Positions 18,068 through 26,040 of a DNA stretch of 64,000 nt are shown piece after piece. A program made the translations under genes and the position numbers. Positions within the stretch are counted from its first letter, which is position 1. Every line of letters begins with the position of its first letter. The DNA is from Paracoccaceae bacterium. Lineage in GTDB: Bacteria > Pseudomonadota > Alphaproteobacteria > Rhodobacterales > Rhodobacteraceae. The DNA lies in the NCBI GenBank assembly GCA_020637675.1, contig JACKKD010000003.1:248001-312000 (forward strand), read 5' to 3'. Under the pieces are notes generated by a model. The model was not told the origin of the DNA. It was given only the letters and a program-made list of their open reading frames with translations, and made no database searches.

Positions 18068-19188
18068 TTCTGGAGGCCGGACATCGCCGTGACCGGCGAC
18101 AGGACGATCTGAGTGGCGCCCTGCACGGTCAGGACTGCGCCTGACAGCAGGCCGGTGCGTGACGCCTGATCGGCTGCAAGCACGGTATCGACATCGCCGA
18201 TCCGGCTGAGGATCGAGATGAGCGCCGGCGAGTTCGCGACGTTGAAATGCCCCGCTCCCGTAGAAAATGCGGTGGTATCGAGCAAGACGACGTCCAGGTT
18301 GCCAAGTTCGGCAATGTCACGCACGTTGCCGAGCCGGTCGGCCTGTCCGGTAATCCGTGCCGAGAGTGCAAGCGCCCGGTCCCTGCGCGACGTGAAGATG
18401 ATGATCGGATTCTTCAACGGTCCAACGGCTTGCGCCTGCGCGCGGAACACGTCGACATCAATATCGGGTGAGATCAGCACGACAGCCTCTATGCGCGAGA
18501 GAAGCTGCTTGTCGCCCCGGATCGCTATCTGCCGGAGCGTCTCCATCGCCAGGGCCGAGCCCATGGAATGGGCGATGATGAGGACATTCTGCGCCCCGGC
18601 CCGGTCTACCTGACGCAGCAGCGCTTCGAGCCCGTCGCGGGCAAACATGGCGCTGTCGCGGTCATAGACATAGGCCAGCGCATGAGCGCGCGAAGGCCAG
18701 GAATAGTGGACGAGAGCCCCTCCAAGGTCGAGGTCGTGGCCAAGTTGCGCAAGCCGGTAGGCGCCTTCGGCAAAGCTGGAGTTGAACCCGTGGACGAACA
18801 CGACTGCGTTGCGCTCGCCGGGTGTCATGCGGGCAAGTTCGGCCGCGAGGTCCCGGCGAAAGGCCGTTCCAGAGGGATAGGCGACTTCGCGCGTCGTCAA
18901 GAACTCCCTGTTGGGATCGGGCTTGCGGTGCGGAGGCGTCCAGCGAATCTCACCAGGGGACCGCTCAGGAGGCACCGCGATGTCCAGCCGCGCGAAGCGC
19001 GTGATCTCGCTGCGGGCGCGGCCATATTCCTCGCCAGTGTCGGCCATCTCGCCGCGTGTCGTGCCGATGAAGACGGGTTCGACCGTACCGATCGACGCCG
19101 CCGACGGATCGACCCGGACCTCTCCCCGCGGCGCGCATCCCGCAAGGCTCAGAAAGATCGCCACCGTTCCGACAATCCGCTGCATCAC
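18064..19188 (-). CDS. Alpha/beta hydrolase lipoprotein (DUF900 type)
   Basis: 374 residues beginning with a lipoprotein signal peptide whose lipobox LAGC ends at Cys18, so it is probably membrane-anchored in the periplasm. The hydrolase core shows VVFVHGFNSSF (oxyanion strand), the nucleophile elbow IAHSMGS and a late catalytic His in GAGHFNVA. This matches the DUF900 family of esterase-like proteins. The substrate is unknown. Two adjacent ATGs (19188 and 19185) are equally possible. It lies 58 bases downstream of hslU on the same strand and could be read through from it. Confidence 0.82.
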   Translation of the reverse strand: MMQRIVGTVAIFLSLAGCAPRGEVRVDPSAASIGTVEPVFIGTTRGEMADTGEEYGRARSEITRFARLDIAVPPERSPGEIRWTPPHRKPDPNREFLTTREVAYPSGTAFRRDLAAELARMTPGERNAVVFVHGFNSSFAEGAYRLAQLGHDLDLGGALVHYSWPSRAHALAYVYDRDSAMFARDGLEALLRQVDRAGAQNVLIIAHSMGSALAMETLRQIAIRGDKQLLSRIEAVVLISPDIDVDVFRAQAQAVGPLKNPIIIFTSRRDRALALSARITGQADRLGNVRDIAELGNLDVVLLDTTAFSTGAGHFNVANSPALISILSRIGDVDTVLAADQASRTGLLSGAVLTVQGATQIVLSPVTAMSGLQN

Positions 19189-19246
19189 GCCCTCAACCGC
19201 GCCCTCGCACCCTGATTAACCCAACCAGAACGGTCGCGCCACGTTA

Positions 19247-20545
19247 TCAGAGCACATACCGGCTGAGATCCGCGGACCGGACGAGATCGCCGAGGTTCTT
19301 CTCGACGAACCCGGCATCGATCGTCACGGCGTCGCCCGCGCGATCGGGGGCGGTAAAGGAAAGCTCCTCGAACACCCTCTCCATGACGGTGTAGAGCCTG
19401 CGCGCGCCGATGTTCTCGATGCTGCGGTTCACCTCCGCGGCGATCCGGGCAAGTGCGGCAATCCCGTCCGCCGTGAAGCTGACCGATACCTCTTCGGTTC
19501 CCAGCAATGCCGTGTACTGCCGGGTCAGCGCATTGTCCGTTTCGGTCAGGATGCGCACGAAATCCTCTTCCGTCAGCGCGCGAAGCTCGACCCGGATCGG
19601 CAGTCGGCCCTGCAACTCGGGCAGAAGATCAGAGGGCTTGGCGATGTGGAAGGCACCGGAGGCGATGAAGAGGATGTGGTCGGTCTTCACCGCGCCGTAC
19701 TTCGTCGACACGGTCGTGCCCTCGATCAGCGGCAGGAGGTCGCGCTGCACGCCCTCGCGGCTGACATCCGCGCCCCGCGTCTCGGCCCGGGCGCAGACCT
19801 TGTCGATCTCGTCGATGAAGACGATGCCGTTTTCCTGCACCGCCTCCAGGGCCGCCGCCTTCACCGCCTCGTCGTCGAGCAGCTTGTCGGCCTCTTCCTG
19901 GATCAGGAGTTCGTAGCTTTCGGCGACGGTCATGCGCTTGCGCACGCGCCGACCGCCGAAGGCCTTGCCGAAGAGGTCGCCCAGGTTCATCACTCCCATG
20001 CCCGGCTGGCCGGGAAGCTCGAATGGCATCTGCGGCGCCGCCTCGGCCACATCCAGCTCGATCATCGTGCCGTCAAGTTCGCCCTTCTTCAGCCGCGTGC
20101 GGAACATCTCCCGCGTCTGTTCGCGGGCGTCCGCGCCGGCGATGGCTTCGATCACCCTGTCCTCCGCCGCCTTGTGGGCGCGGGCCTTCACCTCCTCGCG
20201 CATGCGCTCGCGGGTTTCGATCATCGCGGCGTCGGTCAGGTCGCGCACGATCTGCTCGACGTCGCGGCCGACATAGCCCACCTCGGTGAATTTCGTCGCC
20301 TCGACTTTCAGGAACGGCGCCTTCGCCAGCTTTGCGAGGCGGCGCGATATCTCGGTCTTGCCGACGCCCGTCGGCCCGATCATCAGGATGTTCTTGGGAT
20401 AGACTTCATCCCGCAGGTCGTCGGAAAGCTGCTTCCTCCGCCAGCGGTTCCGCAGGGCCACGGCAACCGCACGCTTGGCGTCCCTCTGGCCGATGATGAA
20501 ACGGTCGAGTTCCGAGACGATCTCGCGCGGGGTCAGGTTGGTCAT
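19247..20545 (-). CDS. hslU: ATP-dependent protease ATPase subunit HslU (ClpY)
   Basis: 432 residues, normal length. This AAA+ unfoldase feeds substrates to HslV in the cytoplasm. It begins MTNLTPREIVSELDRFIIGQ; Walker A GPTGVGKTE is at about 57-65, Walker B IVFIDEIDK lies centrally, the pore loop GYVGRD is present, and the C-terminus ends RSADLSRYVL, the tail that inserts into HslV. The ATG at 20545 overlaps the stop of the membrane protein gene by four bases. hslV and hslU are therefore separated by that gene rather than adjacent. Confidence 0.96.
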   Translation of the reverse strand: MTNLTPREIVSELDRFIIGQRDAKRAVAVALRNRWRRKQLSDDLRDEVYPKNILMIGPTGVGKTEISRRLAKLAKAPFLKVEATKFTEVGYVGRDVEQIVRDLTDAAMIETRERMREEVKARAHKAAEDRVIEAIAGADAREQTREMFRTRLKKGELDGTMIELDVAEAAPQMPFELPGQPGMGVMNLGDLFGKAFGGRRVRKRMTVAESYELLIQEEADKLLDDEAVKAAALEAVQENGIVFIDEIDKVCARAETRGADVSREGVQRDLLPLIEGTTVSTKYGAVKTDHILFIASGAFHIAKPSDLLPELQGRLPIRVELRALTEEDFVRILTETDNALTRQYTALLGTEEVSVSFTADGIAALARIAAEVNRSIENIGARRLYTVMERVFEELSFTAPDRAGDAVTIDAGFVEKNLGDLVRSADLSRYVL

Positions 20546-21633
20546 TTAAGCTCCGAATAGGGCGGCAACCGGTTCTTGCCTGGGAAATCGGGCAGCGACC
20601 GCATGATGGCGGCGCGCAACGGCACCCACCAGGTGCCAAGGATGGTGAAGAATGCGCCGAGGATGATGAGAATCCGTGCCCAGTCCATGGCGTCGGCCGC
20701 CCCGTCGCCGGTGACGGCCCAGTAGATCACGGCGCCGACATAGGCGGTGCCCGCGGTCAGAATCGACCGACGGTCGATGATGAGCGCGACGAGCGCGAAA
20801 ATCACAAGCGCCAGCGTGGTCGGGAGGATCGCGGCCGATCCCCCGGCGCCCCAGATGTTCCCGGCGATGGAATTGACAAGTGCCGCGCCAGCCAGCAGGT
20901 GCAGCCAGAAGGCGGTCGCCGAATGCCGCCCGATCCGGTGCGTGTCCTTCAGGTCGAACCACATCGCGCCGGCGAAGGCACCGATGCCGAAGACCAGCGA
21001 GGCGAGCGTGAGATTGGCACGCGGGACAAAGCTGCGCACCCACCCGTCCAGATCGTGGACCATGCCGCCGGGATTGTAGCGGGTGAAAAGCGCGTAGGTC
21101 GCCAGCAGCGCAAAGAGGCCGAAGACGAACATCGAGAAGGGCAGCCGGAAGCGGCGGAACCAGACGAGGACCGCCGCTGCCGTCAGCGATGCCGAGGCGA
21201 AGGCGACGCCCCTGAACCCAAGGTCCATCTGCCCGAGGAAGGTGAGCAGCGAGACGTAGATTCCGCCTGAATAGGCACTGACGAGCACCATCGACGGCAG
21301 GTTCATCCGCCGCCTCAGCGTGAAATATCGCGCCATCGCCCATGCCACCCCGGCGATGATCGCGGGGATCAGGATCAGGACCGTCACCCCGCCGAGCACG
21401 GTCAGCAGGAGCGCGAGCCCGCCGATAAGCACCACGAGGCCGGTGGCGATGAAGATTTCGGCAAAACCCCGGAAGAACTCGAACGGCTCATCCTCGCCTG
21501 GAAGGGCACCACGTTTGCCTGCCCGGTCATTGGCAAGCGCCATCAGCCCCGCGGCCTGCGCCTCGGTCACGATCCCGGCGGCAACTGCGGCGCGCAGGTC
21601 GGCCGAGCCGAAGGTGTTCGGCTCCTCAGCCAC
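20542..21633 (-). CDS. Polytopic membrane protein (DUF2157-like) between hslV and hslU
   Basis: 363 residues. A short soluble N-terminus with a helix-rich DLRAAVAAGIVTEAQAAGLMAL motif is typical of DUF2157 proteins. It is followed by about ten transmembrane helices from residue 50 to 350 (for example GLVVLIGGLALLLTVLGGV). Function unknown. Translation is set to GTG at 21633, which overlaps the hslV stop codon by eight bases; the end overlaps the hslU start by four. This tight packing implies one mRNA and translational coupling of a membrane protein with the HslVU protease. Assignment to DUF2157 is by pattern only. Confidence 0.75.
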   Translation of the reverse strand: MAEEPNTFGSADLRAAVAAGIVTEAQAAGLMALANDRAGKRGALPGEDEPFEFFRGFAEIFIATGLVVLIGGLALLLTVLGGVTVLILIPAIIAGVAWAMARYFTLRRRMNLPSMVLVSAYSGGIYVSLLTFLGQMDLGFRGVAFASASLTAAAVLVWFRRFRLPFSMFVFGLFALLATYALFTRYNPGGMVHDLDGWVRSFVPRANLTLASLVFGIGAFAGAMWFDLKDTHRIGRHSATAFWLHLLAGAALVNSIAGNIWGAGGSAAILPTTLALVIFALVALIIDRRSILTAGTAYVGAVIYWAVTGDGAADAMDWARILIILGAFFTILGTWWVPLRAAIMRSLPDFPGKNRLPPYSELK

Positions 21634-22183
21634 GGATCGTCTCCACAGTGAGGTTGCCGTTGGTGTAGACGCAGATATCGGCCGCGATGGCCATGGCCCT
21701 GCGCGCAACCTCCTCGGCCGAGAGGTCCGTCTCCATGAGGCCCCGCGCGGCGGCGAGCGCGAAGTTTCCGCCCGAACCGATGGCGGCCACGTCATGTTCG
21801 GGCTCCAGCACGTCGCCCGCGCCAGTCACGACAAGGAGCGTCGTTCCGTCGGTGACGATCAGCATTGCTTCCAGCTTCTGGAGGTACTTGTCGGTGCGCC
21901 AGTCCTTCGCCAGTTCCACGCAGGCGCGCATCAGCTGCCCGGGGGCCGCCTCCAGCTTCTTCTCCAGCCGCTCCAGGAGCGTGAAGGCATCCGCCGTCGA
22001 GCCGGCAAAGCCCACGACCACATCGCGCCCGCCCGGCGAAAGCCTGCGGACCTTGCGCGCGGTGCCCTTGATCACCGTCTGGCCGAGGCTCACCTGGCCG
22101 TCGCCCGCGACCACGACTTCGCCACCGCGGCGGACACCGAGGATCGTCGTGCCGTGCCAGCCCGGAAACGTGTCATTCGCCAT
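21626..22183 (-). CDS. hslV: ATP-dependent protease proteolytic subunit HslV (ClpQ)
   Basis: 185 residues. HslV is an N-terminal-nucleophile hydrolase related to proteasome beta subunits. Removal of the first eleven residues would expose the catalytic Thr12 in HGTTILGVRRG. GDGQVSLGQTV and AGSTADAFTL blocks follow, as in all HslV proteins. With HslU it forms a dodecameric protease that removes misfolded or regulatory proteins. Its stop codon lies inside the start of the next gene. Its own promoter probably sits in 22184-22293, next to the trxA terminator. Confidence 0.96.
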   Translation of the reverse strand: MANDTFPGWHGTTILGVRRGGEVVVAGDGQVSLGQTVIKGTARKVRRLSPGGRDVVVGFAGSTADAFTLLERLEKKLEAAPGQLMRACVELAKDWRTDKYLQKLEAMLIVTDGTTLLVVTGAGDVLEPEHDVAAIGSGGNFALAAARGLMETDLSAEEVARRAMAIAADICVYTNGNLTVETIRG

Positions 22184-22248
22184 CGGCCCCTCCGTTCTTC
22201 ACGACCCTATATGGCCACCGCCGCCATGGGCCGCAACCGCCAAGAAAA

Positions 22249-22268
22249 AGGGCGCCGGAAGGCGCCCT
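22249..22268 (-). terminator. Intrinsic terminator after trxA
   Basis: Read on the minus strand, GGGCGCC and GGCGCCC pair around a TTCC loop and are followed directly by TTTTTC. It ends the long divL-like...addA-trxA transcript before hslV. Confidence 0.88.
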
Positions 22269-22293
22269 AGCCGGTCTGTTTTCGGGATCGGGT

Positions 22294-22614
22294 TCAGATC
22301 GCGGACTCGATCCAGTTCTGCAGCGCGGCCTTCGGCGCGGCGCCGACCTTGTTCGACACCACCTGACCGCCTTTGAACATGAAGAGAGCCGGAATGCCAC
22401 GCACGCCGAACTGCATCGGCAGGTCGGGGTTCTCGTCGACGTTCACCTTGGCGATCTTCACCTTGCCGGCATACTGTTCGGACAGTTCCTCCAGCGCCGG
22501 GCCGATCTGCTTGCAGGGGCCGCACCACTCCGCCCAGAAGTCGACTACGACGGGAATGGCGGAGTTGCGGACCTCGGTGTCGAAGTTGGCGTCGGTGACG
22601 GCGACGGTGGACAT
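22294..22614 (-). CDS. trxA: Thioredoxin
   Basis: 106 residues, standard thioredoxin 1 size. The active site WCGPC has its cysteines at 31 and 34, preceded by VVDFWAEW. The cis-proline block IPALFMFKGG is at about 74-83. It is a cytoplasmic dithiol reductant for ribonucleotide reductase, peroxiredoxins and others. Last gene of the minus-strand operon, 57 bases after addA, and followed by a clear intrinsic terminator. Confidence 0.97.
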   Translation of the reverse strand: MSTVAVTDANFDTEVRNSAIPVVVDFWAEWCGPCKQIGPALEELSEQYAGKVKIAKVNVDENPDLPMQFGVRGIPALFMFKGGQVVSNKVGAAPKAALQNWIESAI

Positions 22615-22671
22615 GGAATCTCTCCAGATCGGGAACGGTTGCGCAGAAGGTATGGACCGTCCCCGGGCGCG

Positions 22672-25600
22672 TCAAGGGATGGTGGTTGCCAGGAGCGCGG
22701 CCCTCACGATCTCGGGAGGCAGCGGCATGAGGGTGCCGGTCCGCGTCCAGAGGATCGCTGTTTCGATCCGGCGATCCGGATAGATCTGCCCGAGCATCGC
22801 CGCGTAGGCGCCCATCTGGCGCAGGATTCCGTCAGGCACATCTTCGGGCCGCCCGGGCACAACGACATTCGATTTGTAGTCGACCGCCAGCACGCTGCTG
22901 TCGGAGACGATCAATCGGTCGATCGTGCCATGCACGACCCGCCCGCCCAGCGCCGGCACCCGCGCCGTGACCTCGACCTCCGTCAATGCCCCGCGACCGA
23001 GAAGCGCTTTCATCTCGGGTGCCGACAGAACTTGGCGTGCCTCGGCCAGAATCGTCTCTGTTTCTGCCGAATCCTCCGCCGCCGGCCCCTCCGAAAGAAG
23101 CGTCCCCGCCAGTTCGGGCCAGTCGGCCTCCGGCCACAGTGGCAGGTGCTCGAGAAGCCGGTGGAGCCAGGTGCCGCGCCGCATCGCTTCGTCTTCGTTT
23201 CGGGCCCCCTCTCCCGGAAGCGCCTTGGCGCCGCCGAGTGCCGAGGGCGACAGGGGCGGTGGGGCGCGTACTGGCGCCCCGGGTTGTTCGTGCACCCACA
23301 GGGGCGTCGCCTCGCGTCGCGGACTGTCGCCGGCGCGATTTGGCAGGTTTGAGGGCCAGGTGCCGCTTTCGTGCCGTCGGCCGACGCCGCCTTCGACGAT
23401 CAGGTCGATCGCCCCGGCCTTCTCGATCCCGTCTGCGACGAGGCTGTGCCAGCTTTCCCGATCGTCTCCCGCATCGCCGGCGCCGCAGACGATGAGCCAG
23501 CTTTCCGCCCGCGTCATGGCAACGTAGAGAAGCCGCATCCGTTCGTCCCGTTGGCGTTCCAGCATGGCCTTTCGTTCCGCGGCGATCAGCGCCGGGCTTT
23601 CCTCTGAGGGCGTCTTCCAGAGAGCGCCCGCCTTCGCGGCGAGGATGGGATCACGGACGTCGTTCCGCCGCCTGGCGGTGTCGGGCAGGATGACGACGGG
23701 CGATTCGAGTCCCTTGGCGCCGTGGACCGTCATCACCCGGATTGCCCGGGTCGCGGTGTCGAGCCGCCGCTTGATCTCCACCTCCTCGGCATCGAGCCAG
23801 CCAAGGAAACCGGTAAGGCTTGGCACCGAGGCCCGCTCGTAGCCGAGCGCTTCGTTCAAGAGCGCATCGATCCCTTCCTCGGCTTCCGGCCCGAGGCGGG
23901 CGACAAGCCTCCCGCGCCCCTCGTGCCGCGTCAGGATCCTTTCGAGGAGTTCGAAGGGCCTGAGGAAGTCGGCGGCATCGAGCAGGTCACGCAAGATCTC
24001 CAGCGTTGCCAAATGACCCTCGGCCCCAGCCCGAAGCGCGCTCCAGAGGTAGCTCTTTTCCGGGCGCGGCTGGGCAAGGTCATAGAGCGCCCCTTCGCTC
24101 CAGCCGAACAGGGGCGAGCGCAGGGCGGCGGCGAGCGAAAGGTCATCCTCGGGCGTGGCAAGGAACCGCAAGAGGGCGGTGAGGTCTTTCACCGCCAGTT
24201 CGCCGCCGATCTTCAGCCGATCCGCGCCGGCGATCCTGAGCCCCGCCGCCTTGCAGGCGCGGATGATCTCGTGGAAGAGATCCGACCGACGCTGCACGAG
24301 GACAAGGAAGTCGCCCTCGTCCACGGGACGCGGGCCCTTGTCCGTCGGGATCGCCACGCCCTCGTCGATCATGCGACGGATGTTCTTGGCGATCCGCCGG
24401 GCAAGCACGACGTTGTGGTGATCTTCGGGCAGAAGATCGACGGGGTCGTACCAGTTCTCCGGCTCCGGTTCCTCTGCCTTTGGCACCAGTGGCCACAGGT
24501 CCACCCGTCCCGGCCGGTCGACATGGAAGGCGATGTGCTTCGGACTGCCGCCGAGTCCCCGGTTCACCCGTTCGTCGAACGTGAGATCGACAACGCGCAG
24601 GATCGCGTCGGAGGAGCGGAACGAATGTTCAAGCTCCAACGTCACCACCGCACGCCCGATCTGGGCATACTTCGCCGTGAAGTGATCGCGCATGGCATCG
24701 AAGGCGGCAAGGTCGGCGCCCTGGAAGGAATAGATCGACTGCTTCTTGTCGCCGACGACGAAGATCGTCCGCTCGACCCTCCGCGCGCCCTCGCCCGTCG
24801 TGAACTCCTCGGCAAGACGCTCGATCACCTGCCACTGGCCGGGGCTCGTGTCCTGCGCCTCGTCCACGAGGATATGGTCTATCCCGCCGTCAAGGCGGAA
24901 AAGGACCCAGGACGCCACCGTCCGGTCGGACAGAAGCACCGCGGACCGTGTGATGAGGTCGTCGAAGTCCAGCAGGCCGGCTTGGGCTTTTCGTGATTCG
25001 TACCGCGGCAGGAAGGCTGCGGCAAATCGATGAAGCGCAAGCGTCTTCTCGGCGGCAGCAAGTGCGAGGCGGCGTTCGCGCCCGTCGGCAAGGCGGGTCA
25101 TCAGCGTCTCGATCTGCGGCATCAAGGCGGCAGCGGGACCTTCGCGGACATCTTTTGTCGGCACGACGCCGATCTTTGCGCCGTAGGGGTTCGCGGCCTT
25201 TGCGCCGAAGAGGAAGAGACGCTCGAGCGACGCTAGGAAGGCCGCGCCGCGAGGTTCGCGCAGTGCAGTTTCGATCCCCGAGGCAAGCTCCACATCCTTC
25301 GACTTGCCGGACATGAGGACGGGAACCAGCTGCCGCAGTGCGTCGATATCCCCGGGCGCGAGCGTCGCGCCGACGAGCGCGTCCTCGTCGACGTCGGGGC
25401 GAAGGCCAAAGCCCGCGAGTATCTCTTCACGGCCGAGGCTCGGATGAAAACAGGCTCTGATCCGGCAAAGATCCGAGAGAAATGTTCCGAGGTCCTCGCC
25501 GGACAGCAGGCCCGCACCGGCATCGAATGCCGCCAAGTCGTCGCCCGATGCCATCTCCTCGGCTATCTCGTCGCGCAAAAGGCGGGCCGCGCGGTCGTCG

Positions 25601-26040
25601 AGTTCGGTGAAGTCGGGTGATACCCGGGCTTCGAGCGGAAACCGCCGCAGGAGGCCCGCGCAAAAGGAGTGGATTGTCTGGATCTTCAATCCGCCCGGCG
25701 TCTCGATGGCGCGGGCAAAGAGCCTCCGCGCGCGCGCCAGTGCGTCGCCATCGACGGGCCCGTCGAGTCCGAGGGCGGCAAGCTCCTCGCGCAACTTATT
25801 CTCGGGCAGCATGGCCCAGGCACCGAGCCTTCGGAACAGGCGGTTCTGCATCTCGCTGGCGGCGGCCTTGGTGTAGGTCAGGCAAAGGATGTGCTGTGGC
25901 TCGGTGCCGCCAAGAAGCAGCCGCGCAACCCGATCGGTCAGGACCTTGGTCTTGCCCGATCCGGCGTTGGCAGAAAGCCACGTCGAGGCCGCCGGGTCGG
26001 CCGCCTGCACCTGCCGTTCGCTCGCGTCGTCGCGCCTCAT
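22672..26040 (-). CDS. addA: Double-strand break repair helicase-nuclease AddA
   Basis: 1122 residues. UvrD-like superfamily 1 helicase: Walker A SANAGSGKTKVL at about 23-34, motif II LVDEAQDTSPGQ, motif III GDKKQSIYSFQGA, and motif VI VAMTRAESWL in the second half. The C-terminal RecB-type nuclease is marked by LAVDYKSN. With AddB it processes double-strand ends and loads RecA. The ATG at 26040 overlaps the addB stop (ATGA), which fixes the start; an ATG 13 codons upstream is inside addB. Confidence 0.95.
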   Translation of the reverse strand: MRRDDASERQVQAADPAASTWLSANAGSGKTKVLTDRVARLLLGGTEPQHILCLTYTKAAASEMQNRLFRRLGAWAMLPENKLREELAALGLDGPVDGDALARARRLFARAIETPGGLKIQTIHSFCAGLLRRFPLEARVSPDFTELDDRAARLLRDEIAEEMASGDDLAAFDAGAGLLSGEDLGTFLSDLCRIRACFHPSLGREEILAGFGLRPDVDEDALVGATLAPGDIDALRQLVPVLMSGKSKDVELASGIETALREPRGAAFLASLERLFLFGAKAANPYGAKIGVVPTKDVREGPAAALMPQIETLMTRLADGRERRLALAAAEKTLALHRFAAAFLPRYESRKAQAGLLDFDDLITRSAVLLSDRTVASWVLFRLDGGIDHILVDEAQDTSPGQWQVIERLAEEFTTGEGARRVERTIFVVGDKKQSIYSFQGADLAAFDAMRDHFTAKYAQIGRAVVTLELEHSFRSSDAILRVVDLTFDERVNRGLGGSPKHIAFHVDRPGRVDLWPLVPKAEEPEPENWYDPVDLLPEDHHNVVLARRIAKNIRRMIDEGVAIPTDKGPRPVDEGDFLVLVQRRSDLFHEIIRACKAAGLRIAGADRLKIGGELAVKDLTALLRFLATPEDDLSLAAALRSPLFGWSEGALYDLAQPRPEKSYLWSALRAGAEGHLATLEILRDLLDAADFLRPFELLERILTRHEGRGRLVARLGPEAEEGIDALLNEALGYERASVPSLTGFLGWLDAEEVEIKRRLDTATRAIRVMTVHGAKGLESPVVILPDTARRRNDVRDPILAAKAGALWKTPSEESPALIAAERKAMLERQRDERMRLLYVAMTRAESWLIVCGAGDAGDDRESWHSLVADGIEKAGAIDLIVEGGVGRRHESGTWPSNLPNRAGDSPRREATPLWVHEQPGAPVRAPPPLSPSALGGAKALPGEGARNEDEAMRRGTWLHRLLEHLPLWPEADWPELAGTLLSEGPAAEDSAETETILAEARQVLSAPEMKALLGRGALTEVEVTARVPALGGRVVHGTIDRLIVSDSSVLAVDYKSNVVVPGRPEDVPDGILRQMGAYAAMLGQIYPDRRIETAILWTRTGTLMPLPPEIVRAALLATTIP

